From contig CAZNXJ010000032.1 of assembly GCA_964577115.1 (NCBI GenBank), positions 1 through 59,501 of the forward strand: a stretch of DNA of 59,501 nt, in the 5' to 3' direction. Made by a program: the position numbers and the translations under genes. Shown piece after piece: positions 18,603 to 27,183 of the stretch; the stretch's first letter is position 1; each line of letters starts with the position of its first letter. This stretch comes from CAZNXJ01 sp964577115 (GTDB lineage: Bacteria; Planctomycetota; Planctomycetia; Pirellulales; Pirellulaceae). The notes under the pieces are model-generated. The model did not search any database, had not been told where the DNA came from, and saw nothing but the letters and a program-made list of their open reading frames with translations.

Positions 18603-18863
18603 ATGGTAACGCAGGCAATTAACTCAATGCAGCACGAGCAGGAGGGATTCACGGGCATGACGCAGGAAACAGGTACGATTGCCCGGCAGGTGCGGAGGCA
18701 CATCCTGCGTGAATCGATGCAGGGGTGCGTCGAGCGGAGCACGGCCGATCTGGTGACCGACGCGCTGGTAAGCGCAAGCATCAACGTACGTTCGCTGTCG
18801 CTCGACGATTGGAAGGCCCTGCTTTTCGACGCCTTCCAGACCGCTCGGACTCGTCAGGGATAG
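18603..18863 (+). CDS. Small hypothetical protein (86 aa)
   Basis: The ATG at 18603 has GAGG seven bases upstream; internal Met starts at 18630 and 18657 are alternatives. The protein has an N-terminal polar stretch, then helices (TIARQVRRHILRESMQGCVE, TADLVTDALVSASINV) and ends in a charged helix. No domain was recognised. It is convergent with ligA across a 57-base gap. Its small size and lack of homology clues keep confidence moderate. Confidence 0.5.
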   Translation: MVTQAINSMQHEQEGFTGMTQETGTIARQVRRHILRESMQGCVERSTADLVTDALVSASINVRSLSLDDWKALLFDAFQTARTRQG

Positions 18864-18920
18864 CCGCTTCTCACCCGGAAAATTTTCTCACACGTCACGG
18901 CTCATTTCTTTCGTTCAACT

Positions 18921-20972
18921 TTATCTCGACGCGTCCGATGAAGCGTCCTTCTCGGAGACGGGCTCGCCGGCCAGCAATTCTTCCAATTGCTCTTCCGTCA
19001 GGACGGGAATCCCGAGCTGCTGTGCTTTTTCCAGCTTGGAACCCGCATTTTCTCCGGCCACGACATAATCGGTCTTCTTGGAGACGCTCGACGTCGCTCG
19101 CCCGCCCGCATCCGCGATCCGTTGTTCGATCTCGTCGCGCGTATAGCGCGACAACGTGCCCGTAACGACGATCGCCTTTCCTTCGAGCGGCCCGGCTGCT
19201 CGTCGTGGTTTCCGCGGCGCTGTCATGTCGACACCGACGGAAGCCAGGTCTTCGATCGTTTCGATTCCGTAGTCGCTGTGCAGGAAGTTATAGACGCTCG
19301 CGGCGATCGTTGGCCCGATTTCGTTGATCGAGGCGAGTCGTTCGATCGTGGCTTCGCGCAGTCGGTCCATGCTGCCGAACTCGCCCGCGAGCACCTCGGC
19401 CACACGGCCGCCGACATGGCGGATGGACAGGGCGTTGAGCAGTGCGGCGAGTCCGCGGCTGCGGCTCTTATCGATCGCCTCCAGCAGGCTCTCGGCCGAT
19501 CGTGCGCCGACGCGTTCGAGCGAGACGAGCTGCTCCTTCGTCAGGCGGTACAGGTCGCCGAACCCTTTTACCAGGCCGCTTGAAACGAGTTGATCGACAA
19601 GCTTATCGCCGAGTCCGTCGATGGCCATGGCGGATCGGCTGGCGAAGTAGCGAATGCGTTCCTTGAGCTGCGCGGGGCACTGCGGATTGGGGCAGCGGAT
19701 ATAGACGCCGCCCTCGTCACGGACCACCGGCGTCTCACATTCCGGGCACTTGGTCGGAAACGGGAATTCCGGCAGATTCTCCTTGCGTAGGTGTTTTTCC
19801 ACGCGGACGATGTGCGGGATGATCTTGCCGGCTTTTTCGACGACGACGATATCGCCTTCCCGGATGTCCTTCCGCTGAATCTCATCCGCATTATGCAAGC
19901 TCGCTCTACTGACCGTTGTGCCGGCGAGCTGCACGGGTTCCAGTTCGGCAACCGGCGTGATGGCCCCGGTCTTGCCGACCTGCACGGTGATGCGATTCAG
20001 TTTCGTTGTCGCTTCGTACTTTTCGAACTTGTAAGCAATGAGCCACCGAGGGCTCTTGCTCGTCGTGCCGAGCCGCTCGCGCTGATCGAAGCGATTGACC
20101 TTCAGCACGAGTCCATCAACTTCGAAGTCGAATTCGTGAAGCCGTTCGATGAGCTCCTGGCAGTAGTCGACCGCTTCGTCGAACGACGCGAAGTTCCGCG
20201 TGTGCGGCGTCGGCGACAAGCCATATTCGCGCAGTTCCTCGAGAAACTCGACGTACGTCGTAGCGCGAAGTCCTTCGCAGTATCCAACGCCGTGGCAGAA
20301 GAGCCGCAAGTTTCGCTCGGCGCACAAGCGCGGGTCGAGCAACCGGATACTTCCGGCGGCGACGTTGCGTGTGTTGGCGTAGATCGGCTCGCCCGCTTCC
20401 TTCTGACGCTCGTTGAGCGCCACTAGTTCCGAATTGGGCATGTACACCTCGCCGCGGACTTCGAGAAAGGGTGGCGGGTGATCGGTGTGCAGCCGCAGCG
20501 GCACGTCGCGGATGGTACGGACATTGTGCGTCACATCATCGCCCACCCGTCCATCGCCGCGGGTGACTCCGCGAGTCAGGACGCCGTTTTCGTAGATGAG
20601 CGAAATGGCGACGCCGTCAATCTTCAGCTCAACGCTCCACTCAACCTCTTCACCACCCAGCAGCTTGGTTGTGCGCTGCCCGTACTTGCGAAGGTCCTCG
20701 AGGCTGTACGTGTTTTCGATCGAAAGCATTGGCACGCGGTGTGGGACCTTCGCGAGCCACTCGACGGTCTGTTCGCCAACACGCTGCGTGGGGCTATCGG
20801 GCGTGATCAGCTCGGGATGCTGCTGTTCGAGCTTCTGGAGCTCATTCATTAGCCGGTCGTATTCGAGATCGCTGATCTCCGGCGCGGCCTCGATGTAATA
20901 CTTCCGGTCGTGCTTTCGGATCTCCTTCCGAAGCTGCTCGACGCGAGCCGCAATTTCCGCAATGTCGTTCAT
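18921..20972 (-). CDS. ligA: NAD-dependent DNA ligase
   Basis: This 683-residue enzyme seals nicks in replication and repair using NAD. The order is as in the family. An N-terminal Ia domain (HDRKYY, SDLEYDRLMNEL) is followed by the adenylation domain with catalytic Lys117 in ELKIDG. An OB fold comes next, then a four-cysteine zinc site (CPECETP and CPNPQC), helix-hairpin-helix repeats (about 500-590) and a C-terminal BRCT (GKAIVVTGTLSRYTRDEI). The length fits the usual 660-690. The start at 20972 is chosen because the protein then begins MNDIAEIAARVEQL; an upstream extension to 21014 looks spurious. It lies 8 bases after the cupin gene on the same strand, so the two are probably co-transcribed. 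Confidence 0.97.
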   Translation of the reverse strand: MNDIAEIAARVEQLRKEIRKHDRKYYIEAAPEISDLEYDRLMNELQKLEQQHPELITPDSPTQRVGEQTVEWLAKVPHRVPMLSIENTYSLEDLRKYGQRTTKLLGGEEVEWSVELKIDGVAISLIYENGVLTRGVTRGDGRVGDDVTHNVRTIRDVPLRLHTDHPPPFLEVRGEVYMPNSELVALNERQKEAGEPIYANTRNVAAGSIRLLDPRLCAERNLRLFCHGVGYCEGLRATTYVEFLEELREYGLSPTPHTRNFASFDEAVDYCQELIERLHEFDFEVDGLVLKVNRFDQRERLGTTSKSPRWLIAYKFEKYEATTKLNRITVQVGKTGAITPVAELEPVQLAGTTVSRASLHNADEIQRKDIREGDIVVVEKAGKIIPHIVRVEKHLRKENLPEFPFPTKCPECETPVVRDEGGVYIRCPNPQCPAQLKERIRYFASRSAMAIDGLGDKLVDQLVSSGLVKGFGDLYRLTKEQLVSLERVGARSAESLLEAIDKSRSRGLAALLNALSIRHVGGRVAEVLAGEFGSMDRLREATIERLASINEIGPTIAASVYNFLHSDYGIETIEDLASVGVDMTAPRKPRRAAGPLEGKAIVVTGTLSRYTRDEIEQRIADAGGRATSSVSKKTDYVVAGENAGSKLEKAQQLGIPVLTEEQLEELLAGEPVSEKDASSDASR

Positions 20973-20980
20973 GGTCGGCC

Positions 20981-21382
20981 TTAGGTGCGCGGACCCGACG
21001 GAGTGACACCACATTCGGGTGCGACGGGGGTGAGGCCCTGCGCCGCCGAGTTCGGCACGAGACAGAGAAAGCGAAGTGGGCTGTCGCCCGTGTTGCGGAA
21101 CTGGTGAAGTTCGTCGGGTTCGACCAGGACGACGTCGCCGGCTTTCAGTTCGTGCGCATGATCACCCTGAAGCACCGTGCCACGGCCTTCCAGCACATAC
21201 ACTTCGTGCTCGTAGGGATGATGGTGCAGGGGCGTATGGCCGCCCGGTGCGACTTCGAATTGGCGCATCGCAAAGTTAGGGGCTCCGTCACGGGGGTCGA
21301 GCAGCCACCGGACGGTACATCCCACGGCGCCTTCCATCATGACGGGTTGCTCGTCGACCTGCTGCGCACTTCGAACCTTCAT
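20981..21382 (-). CDS. Small single-domain cupin
   Basis: This 133-residue cupin carries the two metal-binding motifs. The first block is GGHTPLHHHPYEHEVYVLEG, with its His cluster and Glu; the second is the DELHQFRN region with His. The fold binds a divalent metal. Roles range from dioxygenase or isomerase to sugar-binding regulator, and nothing here selects one. The start at 21382 has AAAGGAAA upstream. The stop is 8 bases before the ligA start, suggesting a two-gene operon without an obvious functional link. Confidence 0.88.
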   Translation of the reverse strand: MKVRSAQQVDEQPVMMEGAVGCTVRWLLDPRDGAPNFAMRQFEVAPGGHTPLHHHPYEHEVYVLEGRGTVLQGDHAHELKAGDVVLVEPDELHQFRNTGDSPLRFLCLVPNSAAQGLTPVAPECGVTPSGPRT

Positions 21383-21536
21383 CGATGAATTTCCTTTCAG
21401 AAATGCAGCGGAGAGAAGAGGGACTTGAGGGTCCTGGAAAGGGTTGGCGGGCGGACGGTTCCTTCCTATTTGATAAAGCCCACCAGCAGGGAACCCCAGG
21501 CCTGACCGGGTTTCTCCACATGCGATTCGTTTACGA

Positions 21537-21830
21537 CTATTGCTGACGCGACTCGCGCGCCGCTGCCCTCCGTGCCCAAAACTCGTCCGTGCCGATCGCA
21601 GCGAATGTGGTAACGGCGAGCACGCCGAGCTCGACCAATAGCAGGACTTCGCCATGAGCGGCAAGAAAGTCGATCAGGCCCGTTGAGGAGGTAGGGCTCT
21701 CTCCAGTACGGCCCGCGCTCATCAGGAGCACCATCATGACGACGTAGGCGCAAGCCGACAAGGCGAATGCGGTTCCGGCCAGGAGCAGTAGCAGATAGAA
21801 GGGATTGAACGGCTTTTTAACTCGGGACAC
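21537..21830 (-). CDS. Small two-helix membrane protein (97 aa)
   Basis: A GTG start at 21830 follows GGAGGGAACCC, a strong ribosome binding site. The protein has a basic N-terminus (MSRVKKPFNPF) and a first hydrophobic helix (YLLLLLAGTAFALSACAYVV, about 12-31). A polar loop follows, then a second helix (VLLLVELGVLAVTTFAAI, about 62-79) and a basic tail. No family was recognised. It is divergent from uvrA and about 150 bases upstream of the cupin gene. Confidence 0.75.
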   Translation of the reverse strand: MSRVKKPFNPFYLLLLLAGTAFALSACAYVVMMVLLMSAGRTGESPTSSTGLIDFLAAHGEVLLLVELGVLAVTTFAAIGTDEFWARRAAARESRQQ

Positions 21831-22092
21831 GGGTTCCCTCCGGCGAGCTCGGACGTTCGGAGCTCATTGCGGTTGTTCGCAGCGGATTTCGTCGGCCGTG
21901 GCGGCTTCGCCGGTACGTCGGCAAGCCACCTGATTATAGCGAAAAGGACGTCACGTGCCGCGGAGTACGGTCGTCCATCCACTCGCCGGCCGCAGGGGCC
22001 CGCGCGAAGCGCGGCACTCTGGCCGCCCAGCGCAAACCGATCTAAGATGACAGGTTGCACTGAATCAAGAATCGTTTCCAGGGGAGAACGTC

Positions 22093-24978
22093 TTGTCGAG
22101 CACTTTGCCGGCCACTTTGGCGGATGCGATCCAGCTGCGCGGCGTCGCCGTGCACAACTTGCGGAAAGTCGACGTTGATATCCCACTCGGTAAATTGGTC
22201 GTCATCTGCGGGGTAAGTGGAAGCGGAAAGACGAGTCTGGCGCTCGACACACTCTACGCCGAAGGGCAGCGCCGCTATATCGAGAGCTTTTCGGCCTACA
22301 CGCGACAATTTCTCGAGAGGCTCGAGAAGCCGGCAGCCGAACGCATCGACAACATCCCGCCGGCCGTGGCGGTGACCCACAAAAACACGTCGCGTTCCAG
22401 CCGCTCGACGGTCGGCACCGTGACCGAAACGGCCGATCACTTACGGCTGTTGTTCGCCCGCATCGGGCGAGTGATCTGCCCGGATTGCCGGATCGAAGTC
22501 CGGCGCGATACGGTGCAAAGCGTCGCTCAGGCCATTGGTGGGCTTCCCGCGGGCCTGAAGTTCCTCGTGGCCGCGCCTTATGGGGCGGGCACACAAGGCG
22601 AGCCACTCCAGCCCGAGCAACTGGCCGCGGAACTGCGCGAAGCGGGATTCGCACGCGTGTTGATCGGCGATCGGATGGTCAATCTTTCGGCGTCCGAACC
22701 AATGGATGCGACGGCAACCAACGACTTCTACGCCGTCGTCGATCGGCTTACCACGGGCGAGTCGTCCGACGCGCGCTTGCGCGATTCGCTCGAAACGGCT
22801 TTCCGCTTTGGCAACGGCCGCGCGACCGTGCTGCTGCTCGCGGAAGGTTCCGAACCGGCCGTGGTGGAGTGGCAGCGCTACGGGAAGAGACGCGCGGTGG
22901 ATGGACGCGATTGGGTCGAGCGACACTTCAGCCGCGATCGGATTTGTGGTCGCTGCCATCGCGAGATGCCCGAACCGGAGCCTCGGCTGTTCAGCTTCAA
23001 CAGCCCGCTGGGCGCGTGCCCGGTATGCGAGGGGTTCGGCAACATCATGGATATCGACATGGATCTTGTCGTGCCCGACCCAAACAAGTCGCTGCGCGAG
23101 GGAGCCATTGCGCCGTGGAACACGCCGGCCTATGCCCATGAGCTGCAAGAGTTGCTCGCGCTGGCGGACGATTACGGCATTCCGGTCGATGTTCCGTTTC
23201 AGCAGCTCTCGCCGGAACACCGGGAAATGATCCGCGAAGGGATTCCGGAGCGGAATTTCGGAGGTCTGCGCGGCTTCTTCGCCTGGCTCGAGCGGCGCAA
23301 ATACAAAATGCACTTGCGCGTGTTCCTGAGTCGCTGGCGGAGCTATCTCACGTGCCCGGCCTGCCATGGCGCTCGGCTGCGCCCGGAAGCGCTCGCCGTT
23401 GAAGTGGGGGCAAAGAACATCGCCGACATCTACGCCATGCGCATTGACGATGCGCTGGAACACTTCCGCCAACTGGAACTGTCGGATTACGAGCGTTCCA
23501 TCGCGCGCATCATGTTGACGCAGATCGAATCGCGGCTCGGCTACCTCCAGGCCGTCGGGCTCGGCTACCTGACGCTCGGCCGGACGCTCCGTACGCTCAG
23601 CGGCGGAGAAGCGCAGCGCGTTGTGCTGACAACGGCGCTCGGCTCGAGCCTGGTCAACATGCTTTATGTGCTCGACGAGCCCTCGGTTGGCCTGCACCCG
23701 CAGGACGTCGATCGGCTGCTGACCGCCATTCAGGACCTGCGCGACCGCGGCAATACGGTTGTTGTGATCGAACACGAAGAAGCCGTTATCCGGGCGGCGG
23801 ATCATCTGATCGAGATTGGCCCCGGAGCTGGACACCGCGGCGGCAGCGTCGTGTTTTCGGGCACACTGAACGAGATGCTAGAATCGCCCGAGAGCCTGAC
23901 CGGTTCGTTCCTCAGCGGCAAGCGCGGCGTGGCTCCCGAAAAAGCTCGCCGACCCACAAACAACGGTTGGATTCGCCTGACAGGCGCACGCGGCAATAAC
24001 CTCCAAAACGTCACCGCCGAATTCCCGCTCGGCGTATGTTGCGTGGTGACCGGCGTGAGTGGAGCCGGCAAGAGCACACTCGTCCAAGACACGCTCTACG
24101 GAGCTCTTTGCCGCCGCAAACGTAAGGATGCTCCGAAACCGTATGCGTACGACGACGTCTTCGGTGACGGACAGATCGATGATGTGATCCTGGTCGACCA
24201 GTCGCCGATCGGTCGCTCACCGCGCTCCAATCCTGTCACCTACGTCAAAGCATTCGACCCAATTCGTTCGGTATTCGCCGAGACGATCGAAGCACGAACG
24301 CACAACTACACGGCGGGGCACTTCAGCTTCAATTGCGAAGAAGGCCGCTGTGGCGAGTGCGATGGTGAGGGGTACATCGAGATCGACATGCAGTTCCTTG
24401 CGGACGTGTACATGAAGTGCAGCCGCTGCCAGGGAACTCGCTATCGGAAGGAGATTCTGAGCGTCACCTATCGCGGACGCAACATTGCGGACGTCCTGGA
24501 CATGACCGTCCGCGAAGCATTTGCATTTTTTCGCGGGCAGCCAAAGGTGTTGGCGAAGCTCAAGCCGCTGCTCGACGTCGGGCTCGACTACCTGCGACTC
24601 GGACAACCGGCCAACACGCTATCGGGCGGTGAGGCGCAGCGTTTGAAACTGGCCGGCTATCTCTCGACGGCCAAACGCCGCCGTACGTTGTTCATCCTCG
24701 ATGAACCGACCACCGGCCTGCACTTCGCTGACGTGGTCCAGTTGCTTGACTGTTTTGAAGCATTGCTGAGCGTCGGGCATTCGCTGATTATTGTCGAGCA
24801 CAACTTGCAGCTCATCAAAGCGGCGGACTACGTCATTGATCTTGGCCCGGGCGCTGGAGAGCACGGCGGCCGCATTGTCGCGAAGGGAACGCCGGAACAA
24901 GTTGCACGCGAGCCCGAATCGGCAACCGGCCGAGCGCTCGCCGCCGTACTCGAGGCCGCCGCACCGATTGGACCTTGA
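22093..24978 (+). CDS. uvrA: Excinuclease ABC subunit A (UvrA family)
   Basis: This 961-residue ABC-type DNA damage sensor of nucleotide excision repair has two ATPase modules. Walker A sites are GVSGSGKTS (40-48) and GVSGAGKST (second half). Signatures are LSGGEAQRV and LSGGEAQRL, each followed by LDEPS or LDEPT. Zinc-type cysteine pairs appear in CPDC, CGRC/CPVC and CGEC/CSRC. The start is a TTG at 22093 with GGGGAGAA upstream. Length is normal for single UvrA. Several usually constant segments are altered; for example, the N-terminal Walker region continues with IESFSAYTRQFLERLEKP. It may therefore be a second, paralogous UvrA rather than the canonical one. Confidence 0.92.
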   Translation: MSSTLPATLADAIQLRGVAVHNLRKVDVDIPLGKLVVICGVSGSGKTSLALDTLYAEGQRRYIESFSAYTRQFLERLEKPAAERIDNIPPAVAVTHKNTSRSSRSTVGTVTETADHLRLLFARIGRVICPDCRIEVRRDTVQSVAQAIGGLPAGLKFLVAAPYGAGTQGEPLQPEQLAAELREAGFARVLIGDRMVNLSASEPMDATATNDFYAVVDRLTTGESSDARLRDSLETAFRFGNGRATVLLLAEGSEPAVVEWQRYGKRRAVDGRDWVERHFSRDRICGRCHREMPEPEPRLFSFNSPLGACPVCEGFGNIMDIDMDLVVPDPNKSLREGAIAPWNTPAYAHELQELLALADDYGIPVDVPFQQLSPEHREMIREGIPERNFGGLRGFFAWLERRKYKMHLRVFLSRWRSYLTCPACHGARLRPEALAVEVGAKNIADIYAMRIDDALEHFRQLELSDYERSIARIMLTQIESRLGYLQAVGLGYLTLGRTLRTLSGGEAQRVVLTTALGSSLVNMLYVLDEPSVGLHPQDVDRLLTAIQDLRDRGNTVVVIEHEEAVIRAADHLIEIGPGAGHRGGSVVFSGTLNEMLESPESLTGSFLSGKRGVAPEKARRPTNNGWIRLTGARGNNLQNVTAEFPLGVCCVVTGVSGAGKSTLVQDTLYGALCRRKRKDAPKPYAYDDVFGDGQIDDVILVDQSPIGRSPRSNPVTYVKAFDPIRSVFAETIEARTHNYTAGHFSFNCEEGRCGECDGEGYIEIDMQFLADVYMKCSRCQGTRYRKEILSVTYRGRNIADVLDMTVREAFAFFRGQPKVLAKLKPLLDVGLDYLRLGQPANTLSGGEAQRLKLAGYLSTAKRRRTLFILDEPTTGLHFADVVQLLDCFEALLSVGHSLIIVEHNLQLIKAADYVIDLGPGAGEHGGRIVAKGTPEQVAREPESATGRALAAVLEAAAPIGP

Positions 24979-25022
24979 GCGCCATCCCGGCAACTTAGGG
25001 CCATGTTACGGATTTACCGCCC

Positions 25023-25922
25023 ATGAACACGCCGGAGCTATCGTGGGATGTTTTTCACGGGGCGTCGTCCCCCGCCGTGACGCGCGTGTACTTGCGCGTG
25101 CGTCGCGACACACGACACGACTCGGTTCAGAAAGCAACGATCACGGGGCCGTATTGCGAGTACGCCCGCACGTTGCCTACGACCGTGCGTTTTCGACCCG
25201 TTGCCGATCAGCCCGGTCTGTATGAGGCCGTATTTCCCGACCTCACGGCCTGGACGCCGGAGCTGCCGCACTGGTACCGCATACGAGTGGAGTGGGACGG
25301 GGGCGCCCCGCCGGACGAGCAGCTGTGGAGCGTGCGACGGATGAGCACGGCCGGCGGCCAATTGTTCTGGGATGGACGTCGAAGGGTACTGCAGGCCATC
25401 GGCTGCCCGGCACCTGATCCGCAGAACCTCATGGCTTGGCGCGAGCGCGACGTTGCTATGGTGGTCGCCATCCCCGACCAGGAGCTCTGCCGCGCGGCAT
25501 CGCGGCTCGGTATTCCGCTGCTGGTAATGATTCCTTCCTCGGCCGCATCACGCGAGCTGCTCGCCGAGCAAGTGCGAGCGGTCGCGCGCTGGCCCGCTGT
25601 CGCGATGTTGATCTGGGAAGGCAATGGCAATAATGACATTGGCTCCGAGCTGTTCAGCGCGGCTCCGAACACATTGTTGGCCGCCGATATCGATTCGAGC
25701 GGCGACATCGCCGAAAGGTCACATGTGCTGGTTTGCCACGAACGTCGCTGGCCAACAATCCGTGAGCGGCACGACCTCGGTCAGCGTCCCGTGTTGATTA
25801 CGAGAGAATTGGCGACGGATGATCTGGAGGCAGCGCAGCAGGAAGCGAGCGCCATGTTGGGCCGACTCGGCCGCATCGAAAATCTCGCGGGCGTCGCCTT
25901 GCTGGGTCCCTGTGACGTCTAA
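25023..25922 (+). CDS. Hypothetical protein, possibly degenerate TIM-barrel-like
   Basis: The 299-residue product has a beta-rich N-terminal third (VYLRVRRDT, VRFRPVADQPGLYEAVFPD), reminiscent of an Ig-like or carbohydrate-enzyme accessory fold. An alternating strand/helix part follows (VAMVVAIPDQELCRAASRLGIPLLVMIP). The segment ARWPAVAMLIWEGNGN resembles the strand before the acid/base Glu of GH2-type glycosidases, but the normal Asn-Glu pair is not present. I do not recognise a family. It begins 44 bases after uvrA on the same strand, so read-through is likely. No signal peptide is seen. Confidence 0.7.
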   Translation: MNTPELSWDVFHGASSPAVTRVYLRVRRDTRHDSVQKATITGPYCEYARTLPTTVRFRPVADQPGLYEAVFPDLTAWTPELPHWYRIRVEWDGGAPPDEQLWSVRRMSTAGGQLFWDGRRRVLQAIGCPAPDPQNLMAWRERDVAMVVAIPDQELCRAASRLGIPLLVMIPSSAASRELLAEQVRAVARWPAVAMLIWEGNGNNDIGSELFSAAPNTLLAADIDSSGDIAERSHVLVCHERRWPTIRERHDLGQRPVLITRELATDDLEAAQQEASAMLGRLGRIENLAGVALLGPCDV

Positions 25923-26023
25923 GTTTTGCTGCGTGACAGCCGGGCGATCCTCCGCTGCAACGCGAGCACGGGCCCGCGCGGGACGGCATTTCGGAATTCT
26001 TCGTGAAGAGCGAATGGACGATT

Positions 26024-27076
26024 ATGGAAAAGCAGCCAACGGACACCGCGGATTTGAGCCGCTATAGCCGGCAGATGCGCTATCCCGGAATTGGGGAAGA
26101 AGGCCAGAAGCGGCTACTCGCCAGCCGGGCCCTGATCTGCGGCTGCGGAGCGCTCGGATCGGTGCTGGCCAATACGCTGGTGCGTGCCGGGGTGGGACAT
26201 GTCCGCATCGTGGACCGTGACTTTCTCGAACTGAACAATCTCCAGCGCCAGATTCTGTATGACGAAGACGATGTGGCCGCGGGCATCCCCAAGGCCATCG
26301 CCGCTCAGAGGCGTCTCGAACGTATCAACTCGCAAGTCAAAGTAGAGGCCATCGTGGCCGACGTGGACGCGTCCAACATTGGTTCGCTGGTTGAAGGCGT
26401 CGACATCATATTGGACGGCACCGACAACTTCGAAACGCGCTTTCTACTCAACGATGCGTCGCTGAAGTATGGCATTCCCTGGGTGTATGGCGGGTGCATT
26501 GGTGCCGAAGGGCAGACCATGACGGTGTTGCCCGGTAAGTCGCCCTGTCTGCGATGCTTCATGGCAGAGGCGCCGCCACCTGGATCCACGCCCACGTGCG
26601 ATTCTGCCGGGATATTGGCTCCGATCATCAACGTCATCGCCTCGATTGAAGCGGCCGAAGCCCTGAAGATTCTGGCAGGGCATAGTGAGGCGGTGAGCAA
26701 GCAATTGAGCGTCATCGAGCTTTGGGAAAACCGCCTGCGCCAGATCTCGATTGCCAACTTGTTTTCCGGCTTCGAGAACTGCGCGTGTAAGGGCCAGGAC
26801 TTCCCGTGGCTCGAGGGAGATCGCGGCACGCGCACGGCCGTGCTTTGTGGTCGGAACGCGGTGCAGCTGAGCTTCCCGGAGAAGGGCGAAGTTTCGTTCG
26901 AGCAGCTAGCGGCCAAGCTTTCGCCACTGGGCCGCGTCGAATACAACCGCTACCTGCTGCGCTTCGAGGTCGATCAATACACGCTCACGGTTTTCCGCGA
27001 CGGCCGCACCATTGTTGGCGGTACCGACGACATCGCCGAAGCTCGCACCATCCACGCCCGCTATATCGGCGCCTAG
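26024..27076 (+). CDS. ThiF/MoeB-type E1-like adenylyltransferase with C-terminal extension
   Basis: This 350-residue enzyme activates the C-terminus of a ubiquitin-fold sulfur carrier (ThiS or MoaD type) as an acyl-adenylate. Features are RYSRQMRYPGIG at the start, the nucleotide-binding GCGALGS (40-46), the DXDXXEXXNLXRQ pattern in VDRDFLELNNLQRQ, and adenylation Asp131. Zinc Cys175/Cys178 (CLRC) has a later CAC partner near 256, and the presumed catalytic Cys192 lies in TCDSAGIL. The C-terminal about 90 residues are not the rhodanese domain of some homologues but a small alpha/beta tail. No ThiS or MoaD gene is in the window. A GTG start at 26003 is the alternative. Confidence 0.9.
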   Translation: MEKQPTDTADLSRYSRQMRYPGIGEEGQKRLLASRALICGCGALGSVLANTLVRAGVGHVRIVDRDFLELNNLQRQILYDEDDVAAGIPKAIAAQRRLERINSQVKVEAIVADVDASNIGSLVEGVDIILDGTDNFETRFLLNDASLKYGIPWVYGGCIGAEGQTMTVLPGKSPCLRCFMAEAPPPGSTPTCDSAGILAPIINVIASIEAAEALKILAGHSEAVSKQLSVIELWENRLRQISIANLFSGFENCACKGQDFPWLEGDRGTRTAVLCGRNAVQLSFPEKGEVSFEQLAAKLSPLGRVEYNRYLLRFEVDQYTLTVFRDGRTIVGGTDDIAEARTIHARYIGA

Positions 27077-27183
27077 ATGAGTGCGAATCGCCGCAGCGAA
27101 TCGATCGCATCCGCCGCAATTCGGCTTTGCCCGCTGGTGGCTGGGCTCAACGCATTTCTGGCGAGGTAACAGAAGGAGGACGC

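Noticed and set aside
22441..23835. 464-residue minus-strand frame inside uvrA
   Set aside because: It is antisense to strongly conserved UvrA motifs; its translation has no domain.
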